NCBI RefSeq assembly: GCF_023721415.1
Contig: NZ_JAMQVC010000004.1
Location: 186,001-250,000 of the forward strand
Source of the DNA: Galbibacter mesophilus
GTDB lineage: Bacteria; Bacteroidota; Bacteroidia; Flavobacteriales; Flavobacteriaceae
Direction of reading: 5' to 3'
Length of the DNA: 64,000 nt
Of the stretch, positions 54,599 through 63,219 are shown piece after piece. The translations under genes were made by a program, and so were the position numbers. The notes beneath the pieces are model-generated. The model made no database searches, was not told where the DNA came from, and saw only the letters and a program-made list of their open reading frames with translations. Positions within the stretch are counted from its first letter, which is position 1, and every line of letters begins with the position of its first letter.

Positions 54599-55798
54599 AT
54601 GAATATTGAAAAACTGCAAATTAGCAATCGAAATGGGCAGCAATTGGCTACCTCCATCGATTTTCCAAACCATCAAAAACCGAAACAATTTGCGCTTTTT
54701 GCCCATTGTTTTACGTGTACGAGCCAGCTAACGGCTGTAAGAAATATTAGCAGGGCCCTGAACAATAAAGGTATTGCCGTGGTACGTTTCGATTTTACGG
54801 GACTTGGAAAAAGCGAAGGAGATTTTGCAAACAGTCATTTCGAGGCTAATGTGGAAGATCTAATAGATGTAAACGAATATATAACCACACATTTCAAAGC
54901 ACCGCAGCTCATTATTGGACATTCGCTAGGTGGCTCTGCAGCTATCGTTGCAGCCTCTAAACTAGATAATATAAAAGGTGTGGTAACTATTGGATCTCCA
55001 GCAGATATTCAACACACCGCCCGTCATTTTGCGGGGCAAGTGGAAGATTTAAAAGTTGGCGAAAAAGCAGAGGTGGTTATTGGCGGGAGATCTTTTACCA
55101 TAAGTGGCGAATTTGTAGAAGGTTTTAAACGGCATAAACTTTCTGAAACCATAAAATCACTACGAAAGCCAATTTTAGTAATGCACGCTCCTTTTGATGA
55201 AATTGTGGGAATTAACAATGCACATGACATCTATCATAGTGCAATGCATCCAAAAAGTTTTATTTCGCTGGATAAAGCAGACCATCTTTTAACCAAAAAA
55301 GAAGACAGTATGTATGCTGGCGAAGTAATTTCTTCATGGGCGGGAAGGTATATTGATTTGTCGGCATTTGAAACTCCAAATCCTGATAGCCATCAGTTGG
55401 TGGCACATCTAAATTTGGAAGAAAATAACTTTACCACGAGCATCAATACCAAAAACCACGGTATCATTGCAGATGAACCTAAAAGTGTTGGTGGTGATGA
55501 TTTTGGAATGACGCCTTTTGAATTGGTTTCTGCCGGATTAGCTGCTTGTACGGTTATGACTTTAAAGCTTTACGCAGAACGGAAAGAATGGGACTTACAA
55601 GAGGTTTTCACGTATGTAGACCATAGCAAGGAAACCATTAACGGAGAAAAAATTGATGTCTTCTCAAAAGCTTTGGAGTTTAAAGGGAATTTAGACGACA
55701 AACAAAAAGAACGTTTGAGGCAAATTGCTGCTAAGTGTCCGGTACACAGAACTCTTCAGCGGGCTTCAGAAATAAAAACAGAAATTAGAAATGGATAG
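54599..55798 (+). CDS. Bifunctional alpha/beta hydrolase-OsmC protein
   Basis: Residues 1-250 are an alpha/beta hydrolase: oxyanion and Ser nucleophile in [13 protein letters not shown] near 103, Asp in [10 protein letters not shown] near 200, His in [10 protein letters not shown] near 225. Residues 265-399 are an OsmC domain with both peroxidatic Cys: [19 protein letters not shown] and [11 protein letters not shown]. OsmC proteins reduce organic hydroperoxides; the hydrolase may cleave their ester precursors. It starts one base after the redoxin stop and overlaps the GNAT gene by 8 bp. Confidence 0.92.
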   Translation: MNIEKLQISNRNGQQLATSIDFPNHQKPKQFALFAHCFTCTSQLTAVRNISRALNNKGIAVVRFDFTGLGKSEGDFANSHFEANVEDLIDVNEYITTHFKAPQLIIGHSLGGSAAIVAASKLDNIKGVVTIGSPADIQHTARHFAGQVEDLKVGEKAEVVIGGRSFTISGEFVEGFKRHKLSETIKSLRKPILVMHAPFDEIVGINNAHDIYHSAMHPKSFISLDKADHLLTKKEDSMYAGEVISSWAGRYIDLSAFETPNPDSHQLVAHLNLEENNFTTSINTKNHGIIADEPKSVGGDDFGMTPFELVSAGLAACTVMTLKLYAERKEWDLQEVFTYVDHSKETINGEKIDVFSKALEFKGNLDDKQKERLRQIAAKCPVHRTLQRASEIKTEIRNG

Positions 55799-56072
55799 AA
55801 AGTTATTGCACAATAAATTTGAAAATCAGTTTGAATTACAACTGGAAAATAATCAAAAAGCAATTATTACTTATCGTAAAAATGGCAACCATCTAAGTTT
55901 ACTTCATTCAGAAGTACCAATGTCATTGAGAGGTCAAGGAATTGGGAAAGAATTGGTTGAAAAAACTTTTCAAACCATAGAAAAAGAAGGCTACACAGCT
56001 ACGGCACACTGTTCATACGTTCGAACGGTGGCAAAACGTAGTGATTATTGGTCTAAAATTATTCAACATTAA
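55791..56072 (+). CDS. Small GNAT-family (YjdJ-like) N-acetyltransferase
   Basis: The 93-residue product contains [20 protein letters not shown], the acetyl-CoA loop (RGQGIGKEL), and [15 protein letters not shown]. It is the short yjdJ-type GNAT domain. It overlaps the OsmC fusion gene by 8 bp, so expression is coupled. Confidence 0.85.
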   Translation: MDRKLLHNKFENQFELQLENNQKAIITYRKNGNHLSLLHSEVPMSLRGQGIGKELVEKTFQTIEKEGYTATAHCSYVRTVAKRSDYWSKIIQH

Positions 56073-56086
56073 AAAAGGAGAAAAAT

Positions 56087-56593
56087 ATGGAAAATGTAAA
56101 AAAAGCATATGTAGCAGGCGGTTGTTTTTGGGGAATGGAAGAGCTCTTTAGAGTTCGGCCCGGTGTTTTAGACACGGAAGTAGGTTATATTGGAGGTGAA
56201 AACGATCATCCAACTTACGGAAACCATCCTGGTCATGCGGAAGGTATCGAAATTACCTATGACGCAGACCAAACCAATTTCAAGGAGCTTCTGGATTACT
56301 TCTTTAGAATGCACGATCCAACAACTGTGGATAGACAAGGAAATGATAGAGGTTCGAGCTACCGTTCGGCTATTTTTTATCAGAATGAAGAGGAAAAGTC
56401 TGAAGCGGAAGAAATAATTAAAATAGTGAATGATTCTAATAAGTGGCCAAACAAAGTGGCTACAACCTTAGAACCTTACACCACTTTTTGGGCTGCAGAA
56501 CCAGAACATCAAGATTATTTGCAACGAATCCCAAATGGTTATACATGCCATTATGAAAGATTCAGCGAAAGCTACTTGGAAAAAACGGCCTAA
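56087..56593 (+). CDS. msrA: Peptide-methionine (S)-S-oxide reductase
   Basis: The 168-residue MsrA has the catalytic signature [17 protein letters not shown] near residue 10, [21 protein letters not shown], and [23 protein letters not shown]. It repairs oxidised methionine, which fits an oxidant or hypochlorite response. It lies 14 bp after the GNAT gene. A stable hairpin follows it. Confidence 0.96.
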   Translation: MENVKKAYVAGGCFWGMEELFRVRPGVLDTEVGYIGGENDHPTYGNHPGHAEGIEITYDADQTNFKELLDYFFRMHDPTTVDRQGNDRGSSYRSAIFYQNEEEKSEAEEIIKIVNDSNKWPNKVATTLEPYTTFWAAEPEHQDYLQRIPNGYTCHYERFSESYLEKTA

Positions 56594-56601
56594 TTATCAA
56601 C

Positions 56602-56632
56602 AACCCACGAATGCCACTGGTATTCGTGGGTT
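56602..56632 (+). terminator. Intra-operon hairpin after msrA
   Basis: An 11-bp stem, AACCCACGAAT (56602-56612) with ATTCGTGGGTT (56622-56632), has a 9-nt loop and is followed by TTTC. It may attenuate or process the mRNA, since genes in the same direction follow closely. Confidence 0.65.
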
Positions 56633-56652
56633 TTCACCCAAAATATTCAGAA

Positions 56653-57117
56653 ATGAGTGAATCAAACGAAGCTTTCGGTTCCTTAAAGCCGTTCTCTTTA
56701 GAAGCTCTAAAAAAGGAAACTACTCCAACACCGGAAACGTTCTTAGGGAAACCTCTTTTAATTTTATTTTTCAATTTAGGTTGCCCCGGTTGTGTAGGTA
56801 GAGCGGTTCCTTTTGCCAACAAAATGAAAGTGGAACATGGAGATAAAATAAATATACTGGGGATACACAGCAACTTTGAAGGAACCGAACTATCCGATAG
56901 TGAAATCATTAATAAAATGGAAGAATTGTATGCTAGGTTTCCTTTTTTTCGGGATGCTGGGTCGATGACTACTTTTAAAGAATATGAAGCCGGCGGCACG
57001 CCTCACTGGATTTTGGCCGATAAAAACGGCGTCATCGTCCAAAGCATTTTTGGTTCCGATCCAAATAGGGCGTTACTTCGATTGGATTTTAGCATACAAG
57101 AATTAATAACGGATTAA
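56653..57117 (+). CDS. Thioredoxin-fold redoxin with CPGC active site 2
   Basis: The start at 56653 (MSESNEAFG) was chosen because the ATG at 56611 lies inside the hairpin. The 154-residue product has FNLGCPGCVGRAVPFANKM and later YEAGGTPHWILADKNGVIV, the AhpC/TlpA layout. It is related to but distinct from the redoxin at 54112. It ends one base before the next gene. Confidence 0.85.
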   Translation: MSESNEAFGSLKPFSLEALKKETTPTPETFLGKPLLILFFNLGCPGCVGRAVPFANKMKVEHGDKINILGIHSNFEGTELSDSEIINKMEELYARFPFFRDAGSMTTFKEYEAGGTPHWILADKNGVIVQSIFGSDPNRALLRLDFSIQELITD

Positions 57118-57118
57118 A

Positions 57119-57316
57119 ATGAGTCTGGAAAGAATAGATAGCGAAACATATAATCAAAACCCTTCTCAGTACCGATTGGTACGCGGCGACACCAAAGATG
57201 CTCCGAAATGTCCATTCGGACATTCATACGAGTGGATAGGATATGACGATGTTAACCAAAAGTTCGTGCGATTTACAAAATCGGTTTTCAAAAAATTAAT
57301 TCAAAAACAAACATAA
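57119..57316 (+). CDS. Small hypothetical protein of the redox operon
   Basis: The 65-residue, charged product contains KCPFGHSYEWIGYDD and starts one base after the redoxin stop. It has a single Cys. No domain recognised. Its placement is the only clue. Confidence 0.7.
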   Translation: MSLERIDSETYNQNPSQYRLVRGDTKDAPKCPFGHSYEWIGYDDVNQKFVRFTKSVFKKLIQKQT

Positions 57317-57318
57317 GC

Positions 57319-57606
57319 ATGCAAATATTTAATACAATCAAAAATTTCTTAATCAAAAAATCCAACAATCAAGAAATAAAAGCACCCGAAGGATTTTGCC
57401 CAAACTGCTGGGGAAGACAAGAATATGGTGGGGATTTCTTCGAAGCCATGAAAAAAGAAGGGATAAACGTTACCAACATCGATCATAAAAAAGGATGGAT
57501 ATTGGATTATGTTGAAAAAAACTTAAGTGGTATTATTTTACAAACTGTTGGCAAAACACAGGTTTGTAATGTTTGCTACACCACCTATCCCCACGACCAT
57601 AACTAA
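57319..57606 (+). CDS. Small two-CxxC protein of the redox operon
   Basis: The 95-residue product carries GFCPNCWGRQEYGG near residue 26 and QVCNVCYTTYPHDHN at the end, two CxxC pairs that could bind zinc or form a redox site. It is the last gene of the operon, before a large hairpin terminator. Function unknown. Confidence 0.72.
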   Translation: MQIFNTIKNFLIKKSNNQEIKAPEGFCPNCWGRQEYGGDFFEAMKKEGINVTNIDHKKGWILDYVEKNLSGIILQTVGKTQVCNVCYTTYPHDHN

Positions 57607-57616
57607 AGATTTTTAT

Positions 57617-57694
57617 AAACCTTGTAAGTAAAATGTTTTTAATTTATCCGATGCCACCTAAATGAAAACATTTTATGCTTACAAGGTTTTTTAG
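57617..57694 (+). terminator. Large terminator hairpin of the redox operon
   Basis: Two stacked stems: AAACCTTGTAAG (57617-57628) pairs with CTTACAAGGTTT (57678-57689), and TAAAATGTTTT (57629-57639) with AAAACATTTTA (57665-57675), bulging TG. TTTTT follows. Confidence 0.85.
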
Positions 57695-57874
57695 TTTTGC
57701 ACCCGACTAAACAATTAATGATTTCTTTTACGTCTCTCATCAAACCTCTTCATTTACATAAATCACTATTTCTTTAAACTATCGTTATATAACTAAATAA
57801 AATTGCCATAATCACGTAGAAATACGTAATTTTAGCCTTTCAATTTAGAACTACAGTTTCTCAAGCAGTTATTA

Positions 57875-58339
57875 GTGAAAATAGGCATCACAGCAGACCA
57901 TGCAGGATTTGATAGAAAGGAAGAGTTAAAGACGCTTCTTTTAGAACATAATTACCAAGTTGAAGATTTTGGAGCTCATGAATATGATAAAAATGATGAT
58001 TATTCAGACATTATCATTCCGCTAGCCGAAGCCATTTCCGAAGGTTCAATTAATAAAGGAATTGCTATTTGTGGAAGTGGCGTTGGTGTATCCATAGCAG
58101 CCAATAAGTTCTCTGGCGTTCGGGCTACGCTTATCACTGAAAACTACTCGGCCCATCAAGGTGTAGAACATGACGACATGAACCTAATGTGTTTAGGTGG
58201 TAGAGTAATTGGTCCTGCGCTAATCTGGGAACTTACCGAAACTTTTTTACAAGCAGAATTTCAGCAGGAAGAACGCTTTGAAAGACGCTTGAACAAAGTA
58301 AAAGAAATTGAAAAGAATAATTTTAAAAATATAAAATAA
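57875..58339 (+). CDS. rpiB: Ribose-5-phosphate isomerase B
   Basis: The 154-residue product starts at GTG (57875). GITADHAGFDRKEELKTLL and CGSGVGVSIAANKFSGVRA with active-site Cys are typical of RpiB, which interconverts ribose-5-P and ribulose-5-P. It lies 11 bp before gnd and forms an operon with the oxidative pentose phosphate genes. Confidence 0.93.
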   Translation: MKIGITADHAGFDRKEELKTLLLEHNYQVEDFGAHEYDKNDDYSDIIIPLAEAISEGSINKGIAICGSGVGVSIAANKFSGVRATLITENYSAHQGVEHDDMNLMCLGGRVIGPALIWELTETFLQAEFQQEERFERRLNKVKEIEKNNFKNIK

Positions 58340-58350
58340 GCAATATACAC

Positions 58351-59754
58351 ATGGGAAATTTTGACTTTGGCATTGTAGGCCTTGGCGTAATGGGAAGAAA
58401 TTTACTGCTGAACATGGCAGACCATAATTTTTCAGTAGCGGGATTGGACCTCGATGCAGAAAAAGCAGCTTCCCTTGAAAACGAAGCAGACGAAAAACAC
58501 GAAATTAAAGGTACTACCGATGCGAAAGAGTTTATTCAGCTCATAAAAAAACCAAGGGCCATTATGCTTTTGGTTCCTGCTGGAAAACCAGTAGATAGTG
58601 TCATTAATTCTTTGCTGCCACATTTGGAAGAAGGTGATATTGTTGTAGATGGTGGAAATTCTTATTTTGAAGACACCAACAGAAGAGTAGCTGATTTAAA
58701 TGCAAAGGGAATTAATTACTTCGGAATGGGAATATCCGGAGGTGAAAAAGGTGCGCGCTTTGGTCCTAGTATGATGCCAGGTGGAAATGAAAACGCTTAT
58801 GAAAGACTGCGTCCTATTTTTGAAGCTGTAGCCGCTAAAGTAGATGGTGAACCTTGTGTTACCTATCTTGGTAGAAGTTCCGCTGGAAACTATGTGAAAA
58901 TGGTGCATAACGGAATTGAATATGCCATTATGCAACTTATTGCTGAAACATACGATGTTCTAAAACGTGGATTCAATTTTAGTGATAATGAATTACAAGA
59001 GGTTTTCGAATCTTGGAACAACAGTGAATTACAATCGTATTTAGTTGAAATTACAGCGGCCATTCTTAAAAAGGAAGATGACCTTACCGGAAAACGACTG
59101 GTAAGCTTAATATCCGATACGGCCAAATCCAAAGGGACTGGAAAATGGACCTCCCAAAATGCTATGGAAATTCAAGCTCCTGTACCTTCTATTGATTTAG
59201 CAGTGACCATGCGTGATATTTCCAAATACAAAGAAGAGCGTGTTAAAGCGGCCTCCCTTTACTCTTGGGATGGCGATACCAATAATTCTCGTCAGCAGAA
59301 TGTAGTAGCCTTGTTTAAAGACGCCTTTTATTTTGCAATGATAAATATCTACGCCCAAGGTATGGCTCAGTTGTCTATTGCTTCCAAAGAATTTGATTAC
59401 GGATTGAATCTTGAAGAAGTGGCCAAAATATGGCGAGGTGGTTGCATCATCCGTGCTGCAGTATTGGAGGATTTTAGAAATGCGTATAAAAACAATAAGG
59501 AACTCCCTAATTTGTTACTCGATAAAGACCTTTCTAAGCGATTAAACCTAAAACAAAGAGCAATGCGTGAAGTGGTAAAAACTGGAATCGATAAAGGTAT
59601 TCCTATGTCTGTTTACAGTGCTACTCTTTCGTATTTTGATGCATACAGAAGCGCAACGTTACCTACCAACCTAATTCAAGCTCAAAGGGATTATTTTGGT
59701 GCTCACAAGTATGAACGCATCGATAGGGAAGGGATTTTCCATACCGAATGGTAA
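58351..59754 (+). CDS. gnd: 6-Phosphogluconate dehydrogenase (decarboxylating)
   Basis: The 467-residue product has the NADP fold GLGVMGRNLLLNM at residues 8-20, DGGNSYFEDTNRRV, GISGGEKGARFGPSMMPGG near 130 and HNGIEYAIMQLIAE near 187. It converts 6-P-gluconate to ribulose-5-P with NADPH. It is followed by zwf after 64 bp. Confidence 0.97.
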   Translation: MGNFDFGIVGLGVMGRNLLLNMADHNFSVAGLDLDAEKAASLENEADEKHEIKGTTDAKEFIQLIKKPRAIMLLVPAGKPVDSVINSLLPHLEEGDIVVDGGNSYFEDTNRRVADLNAKGINYFGMGISGGEKGARFGPSMMPGGNENAYERLRPIFEAVAAKVDGEPCVTYLGRSSAGNYVKMVHNGIEYAIMQLIAETYDVLKRGFNFSDNELQEVFESWNNSELQSYLVEITAAILKKEDDLTGKRLVSLISDTAKSKGTGKWTSQNAMEIQAPVPSIDLAVTMRDISKYKEERVKAASLYSWDGDTNNSRQQNVVALFKDAFYFAMINIYAQGMAQLSIASKEFDYGLNLEEVAKIWRGGCIIRAAVLEDFRNAYKNNKELPNLLLDKDLSKRLNLKQRAMREVVKTGIDKGIPMSVYSATLSYFDAYRSATLPTNLIQAQRDYFGAHKYERIDREGIFHTEW

Positions 59755-59818
59755 CATTCAAAACATTCCAACCAAAAGTATAACCCTGAAATGAAACGAA
59801 CCTTAAGAAAATATACGA

Positions 59819-61360
59819 GTGAAGACAAATAAAAAGGCAACCCCCACCGTAATTGTAATATTTGGAGGCACAGGCGATTTAGCCAAGCGAAAATTAATCC
59901 CTGCATTCTACAATTTATTTATTGAAAATTGGATGCCGGAAAATTTTGCCATCTACGGTCTCGGACGTACGGAGCTTACCGATGAAGAGTATAGGGAAAA
60001 CCTGTATGAAGGACTGGTAGATTTTTCAAGAAGTGGAAAGCCAGAAGAAAAACAATGGGAAAAATTTAAAAAGTCGCTTCACTATTTTACCTCCAATATA
60101 AATGATGAAGCTGCTTATAAAGAACTCCTTACCAAGGTAGAAGGTGCAGACGATTCTTGGGGCGTACGCGCAAACAGACTTTTCTATTTATCGGTTTCGC
60201 CTAAATTTATTGAAACTGCCACCTCTAATATTAAAAATTCGGGACTGGCTTGCGATAAAAAGAATGATAGAATAATTATTGAAAAGCCTTTTGGTTACGA
60301 TAAAGCTTCCGCAGTAGAACTTAACCAAATGCTTACCAGTACATTTGATGAAGAACAAATCTTTAGAATAGACCATTACCTGGGTAAAGAAACGGTTCAG
60401 AATATTCTTGCATTTCGATTTGCTAACACCCTGTTTGAGCCACTTTGGAACCGAAATTATATCGATTCGGTACAAATAACGGTTGCTGAAGAGGTGGGCG
60501 TGGAAGATCGCGGCGGATATTACGAAGGTTCAGGGGCGTTGAGGGATATGATTCAGAATCATTTGCTTCAAATTTTATGTATGGTTGCCATGGAACCACC
60601 AGCTTCTTTTGATGCTGAGGAAATACGGAGTAGAAAATATGATGCCTTAAAAGCTATCCGAAGAATAAAACCGGACGAAGTTCACCACTATGCGGTGAGA
60701 GGACAATATGCAGAAGGTTGGATTAAAGGTGAGAAAGTGCCCGGTTACCGACAGGAAGACGGCGTTGACGAAAAATCGAATACCGAAACTTTTGCCGCTA
60801 TTAAGTTTTATTTGGATAACTGGCGTTGGCAAAATGTTCCTTTCTATTTACGCACCGGAAAACGTATGCAGGAAAAAACATCCTCTATCACTATTCAGTT
60901 TAAACCTGTTCCACATGCCTCTTTTCCAGCTACGCAAGTAGACAGTATAAAGCCAAATCGACTCACGATCAACATTCAGCCGCAAATGGATATTCGTTTA
61001 CGGTTTATGACCAAACGTACCGGCTTGGAAATGAATTTGAATCCCTCTGAGATGATTTTTGATTACGATACCGGTTCAAAACACACTCCAGAAGCTTACG
61101 AAACTTTACTGTTGGATGCCATGGTGGGCGACACAACACTCTTCATGCGATCTGATCAAATTGAAGAGGCTTGGGATGTTATCTCTACCATCCAGGAAGC
61201 TTGGGAAAACCGCGATTCTTTAGACTTTCCAGATTATCCTGCAGGAAGTTGGGGTCCTGAAACGGCAGAAGCTTTAATTGCGCGACAAGGTCATGTTTGG
61301 GCGGTAAATAAGAAAAACATTACCACGGGTAAGTCGGCTAGTGATTCGAAAGAAAAATAA
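59819..61360 (+). CDS. zwf: Glucose-6-phosphate 1-dehydrogenase
   Basis: The 513-residue product starts at GTG (59819). The cofactor loop [21 protein letters not shown] is at residues 14-34, the substrate motif [15 protein letters not shown] near 180, with IEKPFGYD before it. It generates NADPH and 6-phosphogluconolactone. It is in an operon with gnd upstream and pgl 39 bp downstream. Confidence 0.97.
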   Translation: MKTNKKATPTVIVIFGGTGDLAKRKLIPAFYNLFIENWMPENFAIYGLGRTELTDEEYRENLYEGLVDFSRSGKPEEKQWEKFKKSLHYFTSNINDEAAYKELLTKVEGADDSWGVRANRLFYLSVSPKFIETATSNIKNSGLACDKKNDRIIIEKPFGYDKASAVELNQMLTSTFDEEQIFRIDHYLGKETVQNILAFRFANTLFEPLWNRNYIDSVQITVAEEVGVEDRGGYYEGSGALRDMIQNHLLQILCMVAMEPPASFDAEEIRSRKYDALKAIRRIKPDEVHHYAVRGQYAEGWIKGEKVPGYRQEDGVDEKSNTETFAAIKFYLDNWRWQNVPFYLRTGKRMQEKTSSITIQFKPVPHASFPATQVDSIKPNRLTINIQPQMDIRLRFMTKRTGLEMNLNPSEMIFDYDTGSKHTPEAYETLLLDAMVGDTTLFMRSDQIEEAWDVISTIQEAWENRDSLDFPDYPAGSWGPETAEALIARQGHVWAVNKKNITTGKSASDSKEK

Positions 61361-61399
61361 AATAACGCATATCAAAAAGGATAACGAAAAGAAAGAACA

Positions 61400-62125
61400 A
61401 TGATTGAAGTTTTTGAAAATACAGAGAATTTAAACAAACAAACGGCTGCTATTTTTATTGAAAAGGCTCAGGAAGCCATCAAAGCAAATGGGAAATTTAC
61501 CGTAGCATTAACGGGAGGCTCCTCCCCTGCCGGACTCTATCGTTTGTTAGCTTCCGATGATTATAAAAATAAAATCGATTGGACTAAAGTATTTGTATTC
61601 TGGGGTGATGAACGTTGGGTGCCAATTGATGATGAAAAGAGTAATGCCGGTGCCGCCTTTAATGATTTTTTAAACCATATTCCTATTCCGAAGGAAAACA
61701 TTTTCCCTATGTGGAAAAAAGATGTGGAACCTGAAGAATATGCCAAGGAATATGAAGCTATTTTGGAGGATCATTTGGAGCAAGGGGAACGTTTCGACCT
61801 TATTTTATTAGGTATGGGAGATGACGGGCATACCGCTTCGCTTTTCCCGAACCAACAAATTATCCTTCAGGAAAAAGAAAAGAAAGTAGCCGCTTATTAT
61901 TTAGCTCCACAGAGCATGCACAGAATTACGCTTACGGCTCCGCTCATTAACAAAGCAAAGCAAATTGTGTTCTTGGTGTTTGGAGAGAAAAAGTCCAATG
62001 CCCTTTACGAAGTACTACAAGGAGAACGTAACAGCGACCTTTACCCTACCCAATTAATCAATATGGACAAAGGCAATGTTACTTGTATGGTTGATAAAGC
62101 CGCCGCCAGTAAATTAAGTCTCTAA
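61400..62125 (+). CDS. pgl: 6-Phosphogluconolactonase
   Basis: The 241-residue DevB-type enzyme has ALTGGSSPAGLYRLLA near residue 38, FVFWGDERWVPIDDEKSNAG near 70 and LLGMGDDGHTASLFP near 135. It hydrolyses the zwf product. It completes the rpiB-gnd-zwf-pgl unit. Confidence 0.95.
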   Translation: MIEVFENTENLNKQTAAIFIEKAQEAIKANGKFTVALTGGSSPAGLYRLLASDDYKNKIDWTKVFVFWGDERWVPIDDEKSNAGAAFNDFLNHIPIPKENIFPMWKKDVEPEEYAKEYEAILEDHLEQGERFDLILLGMGDDGHTASLFPNQQIILQEKEKKVAAYYLAPQSMHRITLTAPLINKAKQIVFLVFGEKKSNALYEVLQGERNSDLYPTQLINMDKGNVTCMVDKAAASKLSL

Positions 62126-62213
62126 GCATACGTGAAAACTTCGTTAATTTAGGGGTTAAATTTTGGAGGTGCTTTTCTTCTTAGTACTTTAGGGCAACTT
62201 AAAAACAATCAAC

Positions 62214-62834
62214 ATGAAAAAAATAGGTTTTCTCATCTGTGCACTTACATTGGTTTTCGGTGCCAGTTGTAAACAATCAGAAAAAAAAGAAGCTTCGGAA
62301 GTAGAAACAGAGGTTACTACAGAAGTTGAAACTTCAGCAAAAAAAGAGGCGTTAGTACTTAACGATTCCCTGCGGTTTACTGCCTTTAAAACTCCTAAAA
62401 AGGTTGGCGTTAATGGAACCTTTACGGAAATCAACCTTTCCGATTATAATGAAGACAAATCCAACATTACGGATATTCTTACCGGTGCCGGATTTTCAAT
62501 AGCAACTGCGAGTGTTAATTCCGGAGACCCGGCGAGGGATGCCAAACTAAAGACTTTCTTTTTTGACAATCTTGCTTCTGATAAAATCTCTGGAACTTTT
62601 AAAAGCTTTGATGGCGAAAAAGCAGTGGTAGAATTACAAATGAACGGTGTAACAAAAGACGTTACCTTTGATGCGCACACCACGGACAGTGAAGTGACGC
62701 TGAAAGGTAGCATCGATATGATTGAAGACTTCACCGCAAACAAGGCATTTCAAGCGATTCATGAAGCCTGTAAAGTTCTCCACGAAGACAAGACTTGGAC
62801 TGATGTAGAATTGTATATCTCTGTAAGCAAATAA
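62214..62834 (+). CDS. YceI-family lipoprotein
   Basis: The 206-residue product has lipobox FGASC followed by KQSE and a Glu/Thr-rich linker, then the YceI lipocalin-like barrel: FTAFKTPKKVGVNGTFTEI, ATASVNSGDPARDAKLKTFFFDNL, SGTFKSFDGEKAVVELQMNGVTKDV. YceI proteins bind isoprenoid or amide lipids in the periplasm. It has its own terminator. Confidence 0.88.
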   Translation: MKKIGFLICALTLVFGASCKQSEKKEASEVETEVTTEVETSAKKEALVLNDSLRFTAFKTPKKVGVNGTFTEINLSDYNEDKSNITDILTGAGFSIATASVNSGDPARDAKLKTFFFDNLASDKISGTFKSFDGEKAVVELQMNGVTKDVTFDAHTTDSEVTLKGSIDMIEDFTANKAFQAIHEACKVLHEDKTWTDVELYISVSK

Positions 62835-62863
62835 GCAAACAACATACGAAATTTAAGAACAAG

Positions 62864-62892
62864 AAGGCCGCTATAATCAGCGGTCTTTTTTT
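62864..62892 (+). terminator. Terminator of the YceI gene
   Basis: Stem AAGGCCGCT (62864-62872) with AGCGGTCTT (62879-62887), one G-U pair, followed by TTTTT. Confidence 0.85.
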
Positions 62893-62920
62893 ATATCCTA
62901 TGGCAGTATAAATTTCAGTT

Positions 62921-63088
62921 GGGAGGATGTAAAGTCCAATCGCGAGAATATAAAATCCAATCGCGAGAATGTAAAGTTCCGTCGGGAGAATATAAAGTTC
63001 CGTCAGGAGAATATAAAGTTCCGTCAGGAGAATATAAAGTTCCGTCAGGAGAATATAAAGTTCCGTCAGGAGAATATAAAGTTCCGTC
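62921..63088. repeat. Minisatellite: eight 21-bp units
   Basis: Units start at 62921, 62942, 62963, 62984, 63005, 63026, 63047 and 63068. The last four are identical (consensus AGGAGAATATAAAGTTCCGTC, 21 bp, here written in two parts: AGGAGAATATAA and AGTTCCGTC). The first three are degenerate. Because 21 is a multiple of three and no stop occurs, both strands stay open. Confidence 0.95.
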
Positions 63089-63172
63089 AGGTATTTCGTC
63101 GCGTAGCTCCGAAGAGCTAACCTTATGCCCAGTGTTTTCTAAACACCAATTACCAGAAATAACCCATAAAAA

Positions 63173-63197
63173 AAGCCGCTTGAAAATCAAGCGGCTT
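63173..63197 (-). terminator. Terminator of nqrF
   Basis: An 11-bp stem, AAGCCGCTTGA (63173-63183) with TCAAGCGGCTT (63187-63197), has a 3-nt loop; on the minus strand it is followed by T-rich sequence. It lies 23 bp beyond the nqrF stop. Confidence 0.9.
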
Positions 63198-63219
63198 GTA
63201 TATTAATTTTGGATTCTTA

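Noticed and set aside
57617-57694. Miniature transposable element
   Set aside because: The inverted arms are followed directly by a T-run at the end of an operon and there is no target duplication; a terminator is simpler.
62921-63088. CRISPR array
   Set aside because: The units are contiguous with no spacers, and no cas genes are nearby.
62919-63206. Repetitive proteins with 7-residue repeats (EYKVPSG or YSPDGTL) on either strand
   Set aside because: Both strands are open only because the repeat unit is 21 bp; no ribosome-binding context or signal. Treated as a minisatellite.
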